Source: Atherix ibis
Taxonomy: Eukaryota > Arthropoda > Insecta > Diptera > Athericidae
Length of the DNA: 64,000 bases
Assembly (NCBI GenBank): GCA_958298945.1
Contig: OY282609.1
Span: 26,757,212-26,821,211, forward strand
Direction: 5' to 3'
The translations under genes and the position numbers were made by a program. This document shows, piece after piece, positions 50,122 through 60,594 of the stretch. Every line of letters begins with the position of its first letter. Position 1 is the first letter of the stretch. The notes under the pieces are model-generated. The model had not been told where the DNA came from. It did no database searches and saw nothing but the letters and a program-made list of their open reading frames with translations.

Positions 50122-51038
50122 TGGGAAACTTCCATTTTCCAAAAGGTGGTGCCAGCAGTAAATGCTGGTCTAAATTGTCAAATCAGAAACGTCAAATCGT
50201 AAGTTTAAGCATCTGTCAATAACGCGTCGAATGATTGTAGAAACTTATGGTGAGGCTCCTATTATTGATAGAATGTATCGTTTCCAACGCTACAAAGGTG
50301 GTGATTTCGACGTGGAAGATAAGAAGCGTGCCGCTTCGGTGAAATGGTTTAAAGACGTAGACTTGGAGGCAATACTGGATAAACATTCATGTCAAACGGA
50401 ATAAGAACTTTCAGATTCATTGGGTGTGATTCAGTAAGCCATTTTTAACTCGTTTGAAAGCCTTGGGAATGATCCAAAAGCAAGGAAATTGGATGCCATA
50501 CGAGTTGATGCCGAAGCACGTCGAACGGCGTTTTTTCACGTGCGAACAGCTGCTCCAATGGCAGCAAACGAAGGGGTTTCTTCATCATACCAGCTCGGCG
50601 TAGTATATTCTGAGCTATTACATCCAGGTGAAACCATCATAGGAGCTCCTTACAAAATACAACTGATGCTTTTGAGCTAAGCAGTGAAGAAAAACGGCCG
50701 TAATACTAACAAAGATACGACAAAGTGATTTTGCAGTACGACAATGCTCGGATAGATGTTGCTAAGGTCGTTAAAACCTAACCGGAAATAGTAAAAATGG
50801 ATATCCTACTTTTTCCGCCGTATTTTCCAGACATCGCCGCTTCCGAATACTACCTCTTCCGATCGATGACACGTGGTCTGACTGAGCAGCACTTCCAATC
50901 TTACGAAAAGACCAAAAATTGGGTCGATTCGGGGATCGCCTCAAAAGACGAGCAGTTGTTTCGGTATGAAATTTGTATGCTGTCAGAAAAATGGGAAAAA
51001 GTTATAGCTAGCGATACTTTAAAGCATGAATATGTGAC
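50122..51038 (+). mobile_element. Mos1-like mariner fragment, left end retained
   Basis: The left terminal sequence ATGGGAAACTTCCATTTTCC and the next 100 bp match the end of the copy at 62148-63316 in opposite orientation. Plus-strand coding remnants follow the order of a Mos1-like transposase: RMIVETYGEAPIIDRMYRFQ, GGDFDVEDKK, MIQKQGNWMPYELMPKHVER, then scattered pieces, PPYFPDIAASEYYLFRSMTR (third catalytic region, Asp replaced by Glu), and MLSEKWEKVIASD. Stops and frameshifts are frequent. At about 51038 the sequence jumps back to the middle of a second copy. Confidence 0.85.
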
Positions 51039-51625
51039 ATTCATTGGGCGTGACTCAATAAGCCATTTCCCAAAGCAAAGAAATTGGGTGCCGTACGATT
51101 TGATGTCGATAGACGTCGAATGGAGCTTTTTGACAGGCAAACCGCTGCTCCAACGGCAAAAAATGAAGGGTTTTCTGCAGCGTATTATGACTGACGATGA
51201 CAATTGGATCCATTACGATAACCCAAAATAAAGAAAATAGTAGGGACGTCGATGTATCAACATCGACGGCCAAGCCAAACTTCTATGGCTCGAAGCTCAT
51301 GGTATGTATTTGGTGGGACCAGCTCAGCATAGTATATTATGAGCTGTTGCAACAGGGTAAAACCGAACATAACTGATTCGTTTGAGACGATTGAAGGAAA
51401 ATCTGTCACAATACAAGCAAAGTGATTTTGCAGCACGACAACGGTCGGCCACATGCTGCTAAGGTGGTTAAAATCTACACGAAAACACTGATGTGAGACG
51501 TCCTGCCCTACTCATCGTATTTTCCAGACATCGCCCCTTCGAAATATTATCTTTTCCAATCGATGACGCGTGGTCTGGCTGAGCAGCACTTCTGATCTTA
51601 CGAAGAGACCAAAACTGGATCATTT
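51039..51625 (+). mobile_element. Second Mos1-like mariner fragment joined head-to-tail
   Basis: ATTCATTGGGCGTGACTCAA at about 51039 matches 50415 in the first fragment, so the sequence restarts partway through the element. It continues through NWVPYDLMS, GFLQRIMTDDDNWIHYDNPK (first catalytic region), MVCIWWDQLS, LQHDNGRPHAA (second) and SYFPDIAPSKYYLFQSMTR (third Asp replaced by Lys), and stops near 51625. It lacks both terminal repeats. It is a separate, comparably decayed copy rather than a duplication of fragment one, since the two differ throughout. Confidence 0.8.
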
Positions 51626-52183
51626 TTTATAGGCCAAATTATGCATAGTTTTTTCCAGTTTTTTCTACTAAGCATAATTTTAACGTAAAAAAAATTATAT
51701 TTCATAAAATGGCCTTTTATATTTTTTTGCATTCTAAAAAAAAATATTTTTTTTTCACCATAGAAAATTGATTTAATTAATTAAAAACAAAAAAAAACCA
51801 AAATGTTTCAGTTAAGTGGTTATTAATTTATGGCAGAATAATTCCAACAAAAATTCTATTCAAAAAATGTCTCCAAAAAAGGAGAAAATATCCTGCAATA
51901 ATTAATAACCAATAAGAAAAGCTTAACTTAAATTGACATTCACTAATAAGCTAGAAGAGCATGGCTTAATTTTAATTCTTTTTATTGATTTTCTTTTGTA
52001 GAACAATATTAAAATTATTTGTATGAGTAAAGAGAGTATAAAGAAATTTTCTATAAGTAAAAAGAGTATAGAAAATTTAAAGTTCATTATTGAAATGATA
52101 AAAATAAAACAAAAAATACTAAAAATGAAGCAACAATTTGAGGTGGTTCATATTACGCCTTCTTTTTGTGCTCGTACGTTCTA
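51626..52183. other. AT-rich spacer
   Basis: Homopolymer-rich DNA between two mariner insertions; nothing recognisable. Confidence 0.6.
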
Positions 52184-53442
52184 CGTGGGCTACTATATAT
52201 ATTTCTGGCCTAATAATGAAAATGCGAATATTTATCAACGAAAAAGGTTTTATTGTTTTTCAAAATATTCTCCATCAAGATTTATACACTTTTGCATGCC
52301 CTCAAACCAATTTTCGAAGCACTTTTTCCACTCCGATTGAGACACCTTCAAAACATGGTTTTTGAATGCTTCAACAGCATCTTCTGGCGACGAAAATTAA
52401 AAAGAAGTCATTGGGTGCCAAGTCAGGGCTGTACGGAGGATGACCCATCAATTCGACGTTTTGTCCGGTCAAAAAGGCGCTGGTTTGAGCCGATGTGTGA
52501 GAGCTCGCATTGTCATGGTGCACAATGATTCGACTTCTCTTGTTCGTTTTTCGAATTTCTCCGAAGACTTCAGGCAAACAAATGGTGGTGTACCACTCAG
52601 AATTGACCGTCCTACGTTGCACAAGCGGAACAGTCGCCACATGACCAGTTTTGCCAAAGAAACAAGCGACCATTTGCTTCGAAGTGCTTCTTCCACGAAC
52701 AACTTTCGTTGGATTTGACTCGTCTTGGAAGACCCACACGGTCGATTGCTGTTTTGTTTCGGGCTCATACGCATAGATCCATGATTCGTCACCTGTGACG
52801 ATCTTATAAACGTCTTTTGAAGCACCGCGATCGTATTTTTTCAGCATTTCTTTACACCAATCCACACGAGCCTTTTTTTGAGCGATTGTCAAATTGTGCG
52901 GGATCCAACGAGAACAAACCTTTTTTACGGCCAGGTGTTCATGCAATATCGAATGTATGCTGGTGGGAGAAATGCCTAGGCATGCCTCTATCTCACGGTA
53001 TGTCACATGACGGTCTTGCATTATCAGTTCACGTACGGCATCGATGTTTTCTGGAACAACGGCTGTTTTTGGACGACCTTCACGGAATTCGTCTTTGAGC
53101 GAGCGTCGGCCACGATTGAATTCGTTGTACCAGTTTTTCACAGTGCTATAGGATGGTGCTTCATAGCCATACAAAGATTTAAGTTCATCGATGCACTCTT
53201 GTCGTGATAATCCACGTCGAAAGTTGTGAAAAATGATCGCACGAAAATGTTCACGAGTTAATTCCATTTTTTTGCCAAATTGATTTTTTCAAGTCACTGT
53301 AAACAACACAAATGATAGTCGTACGTCAAAACGTTCTGAGTACGTTTATGCTAAAAAATGTCAAACTTTCCAATGGAAATGTCAGATCGCACCTGGCAAC
53401 ACTTAGTGTTGCCTAGGCCAGAAATATATATAGTAGCCTACG
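52184..53442 (-). mobile_element. Nearly intact mariner (D,D34D)
   Basis: A 1259-bp element flanked by TA (52182-52183 and 53443-53444). The terminal repeat CGTGGGCTACTATATATATT... (29 bp) pairs with the right end with one mismatch. A minus-strand transposase gene (52250-53267) is open for 298 codons. A small hairpin (53395-53413) sits just inside the right terminal repeat. This is the best-preserved element in the window and probably one of the youngest. Confidence 0.95.
52250..53267 (-). pseudogene. Mariner transposase, near-complete with one late deletion
   Basis: The gene starts at MELTREHFRAIIFHNFRRGL. Helix-turn-helix 1 lies at residues about 1-55 (STVKNWYNEFNRG) and helix-turn-helix 2 at about 80-112 (VTYREIEACLGISPTSIHSI), followed by the RWIPHNLT linker. 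Catalytic Asp residues are in VTGDESWIYAYEPETKQQS, IVHHDNASSHTSAQ and PPYSPDLAPNDFF, with 34 residues between the second and third. All three are present. Right after the third Asp a short deletion (about 12 residues compared with relatives) shifts the frame. The C-terminus is still readable in the next frame as SSPEDAVEAFKNHVL ... LDGEYFEKQ with a stop at 52250-52252. Without that change the gene would be open end to end. Confidence 0.95.
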
Positions 53443-56400
53443 TATGAGAGATACGAGTGTGAAACAATCAAAAAAGAGGCGTGAAAATTCATTCAAAAAT
53501 ATTTTTTCAAAAAAAAACAAACAATAATAATAATAATAAAAATAGAAATGATGTTAGAAACTGAAAGTACAATAACGAATCACAGAAATTGCCTTAGAAA
53601 TAAAAAAATCAGGAAAAAAAAATTACCAAAAGAAACTGTACGAAAGAAAAGGAAAAAAAATCTAAGTATTATTAATAACAATAAGGGGAAAAAAATTGGA
53701 AAGAAAATTTTATAAAAACGTTTTCGGTGTACAGACTTTCCAAGGAAGTACCAAAAAAAAATAATAAAAATATAATTCGTTATCGTTTCTGCCTATTTCT
53801 GTACATATTTCCTCTCTCTTTTTCTTACACTTGCAATCGTCCAGTTTGTAAGAAAAAGCATTTTTTTTTGGGAGTTTTTAATTTTTTGTTTGTTTGTTTT
53901 TCTGGGAGGGCTTTTTCTGACAAGCAATAATCCTAATTGATAATTTTTATATGGCTTTACTTTTTTTTTATTTATGGTAGAAAAATATAAGGAAGAACAA
54001 AAACATAAAATTGTACCCACCCCCTTAGAACATTACCTCTTTCTGCATTCATGAACTTCTATAAATATTTTCCTGTTTCCACAATGAATTTCGCGTTAAT
54101 ATTTTTAGAAAAATATCCTTTTTTATATTCACATTGATCTATTTTCATTGGCAGTTCTTTAATTTCATTTTCTTGTCAACAGTAAATATTTCTTTTAGGC
54201 TATTTACTCATGTTATTATTGTAATCGTTGGCGTTCCTTGAGTCTTTTTCTATCTAGTCCTGTAAAAATGTTCACTTGCTCTCATTTGTGTCCTTCCAGC
54301 AATATGTTCTTTTCACATAACTCATTTTTTTTAAAGAGCTTTTTAAGATATTATTTTGGGTTTTATTTGAATGTTATTAAAAGGTTTTATTATATAAGCA
54401 AAAAGAACAAAACGAAAAACCACGGGAAATAGGTAAAGCGGAAAATGTTTTTTTTAATAGTATATAAACAAAATTAAAATGAAAATAATGTTACGCTGAA
54501 CATAAGAAGTTGACAGATTTTCGTGTACCTATGTACTAAGAAAATATTTATCAAATAAAAAGAAAATGGAATACGTTAAAAATATAATTCGTTATCAATA
54601 AGGAGAATTTCTTTTCATATCTGAAAAAAAACATGAATGTCACGAAAATATTTTCAATAAGAAAAGGATTTGACTTTTAAAAAATTCTAGGTAAAATATA
54701 AGAAAAATACTCACTTTTAATGGCAATAAAAATAAATATATTAAAAGAAAATATTTTATATTCTGACAAAAGAGAGGAAAATAGAATAAATATTTTTTTT
54801 GAAGAAAAGGAGCTATGTTAAGCTTTAAAATGTTAAGGTTTAATTTTGTTTTTTTAAATAATTTTTTAATGATTAATAATATACTTAATCAAGGATCATA
54901 TATAATTATTATAGAAGAAAAAAAATTATTTATATTATAACTACAAAATTTTGAAAATTACAATTAAATAAAAATTTCTATAAAAAAAAATATTTCTATT
55001 AAGAAATTTATTGTCCTTTTTCAGTTTTCTCTTCCTCTACATATCAGTCATTTTTTTCTTTTATTTAAATTAAATGCTAAAGGGAACGATATTCAAAAAT
55101 ATTGCAATTTTCTTTGCTACCATTGAATACAATAATAATTGGTGTTGCGAAAGAAGAAAACATAAAAGCGAACCGCTCACCTGGTTTTCTTATGATAATT
55201 ATAGGTGGAGAAAAAAAATCGTTAACGCTTACAAAGAAAACGAAATTAAATTCGATTCAAGTGGCCAAAACTAGAACGAATTAGTCAATGTAAAATATCA
55301 CCTAAATGCTGCCACTTCAGCCCTTATTTCGAAGATATTTTTGCGACCTTGCACAACAACAATTTTTTTGTTTCTTTAATCACAAGAGAGAAAGAAAAAA
55401 ACAAAATCATAAATAAGAAAAACAGGCAAAAATTGTTCGGCTCCTGCACGAGTACCTCAGCGGGTTCCACTCCGTCACGAATAGAGGCCAACATACCATT
55501 GCGAATTAGTCATTTACAGATGAACAGGTACAAAAAAAATTGCAAGAAAAAGAGAATCGAATTAAAAACTTCAACCAGTTGGCAGCATGGTGCATGAGAA
55601 ATGTGGGCATTATTTAGAAAAAAATTCAAATTCCCTTCCCCACCGCTAACGAAAATATCTGTTCTCTCGGTTCAAAAATAAAAACAATATACGTAACCAC
55701 CCACATTATAGCACAAAATAAAATTTCCTACTCCCCGTGGTTAAGCCTACCGCTTTTGAAAGGACTTTTTGTTGTTGTTGTTCTTGCTATTGCTAATTTT
55801 TTCTCTTTACTTTTTGTTGCTCTTTGTTGTAAGTTCCTTTTTTTCGTATGCAAAATAATGTATAGAAACGAAAAGAACAAAAAAAGGAAACCAAATCTGA
55901 ACACTCTAAGCGAATGTAATACGTTCAGGACGTTAATGCGGCGTTTGTTAACCGACTACCGGTTAGGGTAGGTCGACCATGTTGTTTTACTCAACGAACG
56001 TTCCATCATTTTTTCTGCCATGTTTCTTTTTCTGCCATGTTCTTTTTGTCTTCATTATTTTTATTTCGACTTTTGTAGTGGCGTATGACCTTGTTTGTAC
56101 CATTTTTTTTCTTTTCTCCTAAATTGTTTTTCCTTTTACCAAAATTAAGTTAGTTTATTTATGCCACTTTAAGACTTTTTATCATCTGTCAATTATGAGT
56201 CCTATTTTTTTGTACAAAGTTTAAAGAGATTTTCTGGCAATTTGATAGCATTAGTGATGATTCCTTTTAAAAGAAATCAATTCAATTTAATTTGAACGTA
56301 TTTTTAGATTAAAAACAACTTGAAATAATTTACGAAGAATTTTATTTTGACATACAACTTTTCGTCTAGAATATTAAGTGAAAAATGTTGAAAATATAAA

Positions 56401-56987
56401 AATTTCAAAGAAACTTTTTTAAGGATCAAAATTCAGAATACAAATATAGAAAAGTATTTGGAGTGTGAAATTTAAAAAAAAATATTAATTTCACTTACGT
56501 AAGGGAAGCAACTTAAAATTATATTTGAAAAGATATTTCAAATATAGTTAAAGTTTTTCTATTGCTAAGACCTCAAGTTATATCTTGAAACAACTAGGAC
56601 GACCGGTGATAACAGTTTCTTATTGGTTTCGAAAAAGCATGTATGGTTTTTTCCTTCATGTTTTTGTTAACTATTTTCTAAGACCCCTTCTGATCTGAAA
56701 GCTATAACTTTCCATTCCATGTGCATAGATCCATTAGATCAACGTTGTTATTTTATGTTCATTTGTTCGTAAGGTCTCTTAGAAGGTATGTGCCAGAGTT
56801 CTTTAAAAAAAAATGTTGCGACCCTAATGCAAAAAAATGTTACGACCCTGTGTGAAAGCATAGCAAAAAAATATTTAAATGGAACATTGAGAATTTGTTA
56901 TATTTAGTAAAAATGGAATTGTGATGCGAGCAGACTAATGAGATGATCGAATAATATTGCTCATTGTCTAGTCAATGTGTCTACGAT
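53443..56987. other. AT-rich sequence without recognisable genes
   Basis: Low-complexity DNA with an AAT simple repeat near 53523-53540. A mixed-composition patch at about 55420-55780 has short open frames without motifs. From about 56570 the DNA becomes less AT-rich and includes a weak third copy of the dispersed repeat seen at 27536 (near 56762). Confidence 0.5.
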
Positions 56988-57164
56988 TAGCTCAAGATGC
57001 TAAATGCCATTTGCTTAGCAGATAATACAAGTTAGGACCCTTGGTTACTAGCCAAGTAGTATTTGATGAGCTAATTCATGCGCTAGTTTCCAAAAAATAC
57101 CCACAAAATCTCTAGCTCAAGGTGTTAAATGCCGCTTGCTTAGCAGGCAAGATAAGTTAGGACC
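56988..57164 (+). repeat. Direct repeat pair upstream of the SINE
   Basis: TAGCTCAAGATGCTAAATGC at 56988, continuing to about 57040, recurs as TAGCTCAAGGTGTTAAATGC at 57113, continuing to about 57164. The copies are about 50 bp and share TTGCTTAGCAG and AAGTTAGGACC. The second copy runs into the tRNA-like head of the SINE, so the first may be the remnant of an earlier SINE copy. Confidence 0.75.
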
Positions 57165-57486
57165 AATGGTCAAGGTGACCGACTCACACTCGGTAGGTGG
57201 CGAGTTCGATTCCCGCTGCCGCCATCTCGGCATTGGTGCCGGGGTGAAAGGCCTGACTACAAGCCTTATATATGTAGTCCGTAGGGTCCCCCAACGTCAC
57301 TGGAGGTTGCTTCGCTGGTCTGATAAGCCGCAAGCTATAAAAAACACACCCTATCTAGTGCCGCTATGTGCTCCATAGGAGCGACTGTGTTGTCATGACT
57401 ATGTGTGTATAAAAAAAAATGCATATATGTGTTAAAAATTGTACAAATGTAGAAAATGAAAACCTGTCAAATAAATAATTATTAAA
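57150..57486 (+). repeat. tRNA-derived SINE with LINE-like 3' tail
   Basis: The 5' part is tRNA-like (57158-57224) with RNA polymerase III A-box-like and B-box-like elements. The body (about 57225-57354) has no match I know. The 3' part (57355 to about 57477) is strongly similar to the last 125 bp of the RTE-like LINE at 60595-62072, including GTGCCGC, GCTCCATAGGAGCGACTGTG and ATGCATATATGTGTTA. A shared tail is how many SINEs borrow a partner LINE's reverse transcriptase. The 5' boundary is uncertain by tens of bases, and the 3' end abuts a Tigger fragment. Confidence 0.82.
57158..57224 (+). other. tRNA-Val(CAC)-like head of the SINE
   Basis: The A-box-like TAGGACCAATGGT starts at 57158. The anticodon arm is ACCGA-CTCACAC-TCGGT (57178-57194): a 5-bp stem with a 7-nt loop that has T before anticodon CAC. 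A 5-nt variable loop follows, then a T-arm GCGAG-TTCGATT-CCCGC (57200-57216) with one mismatch and a B-box GTTCGATTCC. The 5' acceptor strand does not pair with TGCCGCC and the D-stem is only 3 bp. It is therefore a derived pol III promoter head, not a working tRNA gene. Confidence 0.8.
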
Positions 57487-57489
57487 ACA

Positions 57490-58404
57490 ATAACAGGAAT
57501 ATGCGTCCATAATGTTTTTGTTAACCTTTAAACTCCTCTCAAAATCTGGATCGTATTTTTCGAAAAGAGCCATTCCATTTTGAAAACATTGGAAAGCATT
57601 TGATAAAATTTTGGATGTTAGTCCTTCAGATTGAGTGGATTTTTCTGCGACATTGCATAATAAATTTTCAGGTTGTATCTGTTCATTTAATTTTAAAAGA
57701 TCTTCATTGTTGAGAGGTTCATCGTAGGATGCTATAAGTTCAACTACATCATTTGAATCTACTTCTAACTCTAGATGTTGCGCCATATCTATAATATTGC
57801 AATTGATTTCAGCGTTATTATCTTCGCAATCTTCCCTATCTTTTGTCTCCTGCGGAAATAATTTATTCCAGGCCTCTTTCATTGTAGAAACTGAAATATC
57901 ATTCCAGGTGTCTCGAATTATTTTTATGCAATCTAAAATATTGTATTCCGCCCAAACTTTTTTTTAAATCTTCCCTACCTGAACCTTCTTTACTGTAAAT
58001 TGCATCAATTATTGTACTGAATGTTTTTTTTATTAAATAGTTCAGTTTAAATGACGCGATAACATACTGGTCCATGGGTTGAAGGCTAGATGTGGTGTTT
58101 GGAGGTAAAAATTCAACTCGAATATTATCGTTGCCTAAATTTTGCGGATGACCGGGAGCATTATCAATAACTAATAAAATTTTATACCGTATTTTTCTGC
58201 TTCTACAATATTCCTTAACTTCAGCCGTAAAATATTTGTTAAACCATTCCTCAAAAATATATGCACTAACCCATGCTTTAGGGTTAGATCTATAGTAGAC
58301 TGGCAGTTTATCTTTCGAATAGTTCTTTAACGCTCTAGGGTTTTCATAGCGATGCAAAAGCATGGGTTTAAGTTTATACGTTCCTGCGGCATTACCACAT
58401 TAAA
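57490..58404 (-). pseudogene. Tigger-like DDE transposase, N-terminally deleted
   Basis: The readable part begins with CGNAAGTYKLKPMLLHRYEN (start of the DDE core after a stop near 58405). It continues LPVYYRSNPKAWVSAYIFEE and ILLVIDNAPGHPQN with the second catalytic Asp, then FLPPNTTSSLQPMDQYVIAS with the third, 30 residues later, in the range usual for Tigger. A frameshift and stop separate 57899-58363 from the C-terminal tail at 57490-57882 (STMKEAWNKLFPQETKD...), which is acidic as in relatives. The CENP-B/HTH DNA-binding region and the first catalytic Asp are not present. Confidence 0.88.
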
Positions 58405-58469
58405 AATGTAAGTAAAAAAATGTACTTGCACGTAAGTGTGAATCATTGTACGTATTATGGGCAAATGGA

Positions 58470-58536
58470 AACAAAAATGAGATCTACGTAAGTGCGAGTA
58501 TACGTAAAACGAGTGTACGTAACACGGCGTATACTG
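58470..58536. repeat. Tigger terminal repeat with iterated TTACGTA motif
   Basis: Read inward from 58536 on the minus strand, GTTACGTACACTCG, TTTACGTATACTCG and CTTACGTAGATC follow at roughly 16-nt spacing. ACGTAAGTG and TACGTATTA recur further inside (about 58430-58455). Iterated motifs in a terminal repeat usually mark transposase binding sites. Confidence 0.7.
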
Positions 58537-60544
58537 TACTCTTTACCATGGTTTCTAATCTGGTTAAGAGAGTTAGGGTTTGACAAGTAAAAAATTGAGG
58601 ATAAATTTCTTTTTCAATTTTTAGTAGAAATTATTGTTCTAAGCAAAATAGAGGTTTTATAAAAAATAGAGTCTATCAAAAAGTTCCAAAATGCGTCATT
58701 GGCTAGTCTTATGTAATGTTTAACCAGTGCTTTGACTTAAATGGGCCCTACGTCTGGCATCATGGGCATATGCTAAGACCGTAGAGTATCGTGCCTTTTA
58801 AAAGGGAGGTATTATGTGCTCTTAGAGCATTATTTTATATTAACAATCGCATATTGATTATAAGACAAAAACAGTATTAGATTTGGTGAGGATGAACTTA
58901 GAACTATGGATCACGTACTTTAGAGTAATACTATAGAGAAGCAATTAGGCTACAATAAAATAAAAAATCCTTCCAACTTTTATCAGAATTTCTACGTAAG
59001 ACACTCAAGGATAGATTCATATGGTATTTGCTAGAAAAATCATTTATAAAATTAATAAAAAGGCGGAGGGCTTCAAGTCAAATCTTAGAAAAATTCTGCT
59101 TTCAAAATTTTTAAATATTGCCTAAAAAAATTTCCTTAAAAAGGATTTCAATATAATAATATTTTATTTTCATTTGAAGCAATGTTTTTTCTTTAAAAAA
59201 TTATAGAAACAATCACTTAGCAAAACCTTAAAAGGCCTTCTCATTAAAAGGGGTAATAATGCTTAATAAAATCTTTTAAAAGTGGTGACTTACGCCATTT
59301 TGTTATTAAATCTAAATTAAATTCGGTAAAAACCGACCATTTGTACTTCAAAACAAATTTATCAAATTTCACAGTCAATTGGGAATATTTTTAATTTAAA
59401 AAAAAAAAAAAAACTTAATAAAAAACACCGACAAACTACACACCGACGAAGGCCACGTCCCCCCTCCATCGACCATTTACGAATTGACATATTCTGTTTT
59501 TGTATTCCAACAATTTTAAATGAGTTATCAACTTATCTTGAAAGGAAATCTTAAAGAACATGTTAAAACGAAGAATAGCACTTATCTTATATGGAATAAA
59601 GATACAAAAAATCTTTTCAAAATAAAATAGAATAAAAAAAACAAATTCCTCTCGATAATATATGAGAAGAGATTCGAACTTAAGCACTTGTGAAAACGTT
59701 CCGCTAATAATTCAACATAATTTCTCATGAACATGGATTGATTGCCTTCGCGTATATCCTTGGTTGGATTTTGTTTTTATTTCTTCCTCTCTTCGTCCTC
59801 TGCTTCATGTGCTTCCTATTTTCTAGATAAAAAAAAAATCAACACGTACGAATAGTCCTTACTGTAATTTATCATATTTTACCTGTTGTAAAAATTTTTT
59901 TTTTCTTACCTTTTTACTTGTTTCGATTTCGTATTCTTTTTTCATTTACTTAAATTTTTTTCTTCTTTTACTGGATAATTTTATGATGGTAATTAATCTT
60001 CAATTACATTCTTTTCTTCCATGCAAACATAATAAATTTGAATCTAAATAAAAATGGACTTTTGTACATGAGAACGAACACACAATAATAAAAAGATACA
60101 CTCTTCATCATAGTCTTCCTCACAAAATGGTTGTCTTCTTATTTATCGTTTTACTCTCTTAATTTGCAGATATTTTACTCAATTTAGAATTTATTATTTT
60201 CTTTTTGTACCTTTGCATATGATCGATCGAGTTTCATAAATAGTCGGAAATTATTTTTCAAAAATTATCCTGAGAAGTTGTTATTTTTAGTGTTAATAAA
60301 TGTAATTTTTAAAAACCAAAATAGGATAAAAATTATGAATACAAAAGTAAAGGGTATAAATTGTTAAGGTTCAAAAGGACAAAAGGTAATTTTTTTAAAG
60401 ATTTAATTCTTGGTGGTCTACTAAGGCTGTCGGAGGACTGTATTGGAGGGGGGGGGGGGTAATTATTAACTTCAATAATTGTGACGTACACAAATTTTTC
60501 TCTGCGGAGATATTTCAAACTGTCTTTATGGAAAATGTTAGGCA
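58537..60544. other. AT-rich sequence without recognisable genes
   Basis: At 59284-59310 GTGACTTACGCCATTTTG weakly resembles the terminal repeat of the transposon at 8089-11473. A G12 run lies at 60448-60459. The rest is low-complexity DNA. Confidence 0.5.
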
Positions 60545-60594
60545 ATTTTATATACAAAATCATATTAGAATTTTATATACAAAATCATATTAGA
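60545..60594 (+). repeat. Perfect 25-bp tandem duplication at the LINE 5' junction
   Basis: The 25-nt unit ATTTTATATACAAAATCATA... occurs at 60545-60569 and again at 60570-60594, directly before the point where LINE coding similarity begins. Confidence 0.92.

Larger units (their letters stand above)
57487..58536 (-). mobile_element. Tigger/pogo-like DNA transposon fragment
   Basis: The right end reads, inward on the minus strand, CAGTATACGCCGTGTTACGT, preceded by TA (58537-58538): a CAG-start terminal repeat with TA target as in pogo/Tigger elements. It contains three spaced TTACGTA-type motifs. The minus-strand gene inside begins partway through the catalytic domain, so the region between about 58405 and the terminal repeat has lost the DNA-binding domain. 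The left end is cut off by the SINE at 57486. Confidence 0.85.

Noticed and set aside
57158..57224. A functional tRNA-Val(CAC) gene
   Set aside because: The 5' acceptor strand does not pair with the 3' strand, the D-stem is only 3 bp and the T-stem has a mismatch. The sequence is fused to a LINE-like tail, so it is a SINE head.
60448..60459. G12 run as a G-quadruplex
   Set aside because: A single homopolymer run without the four separated G-tracts. Its length could also be a sequencing artefact.
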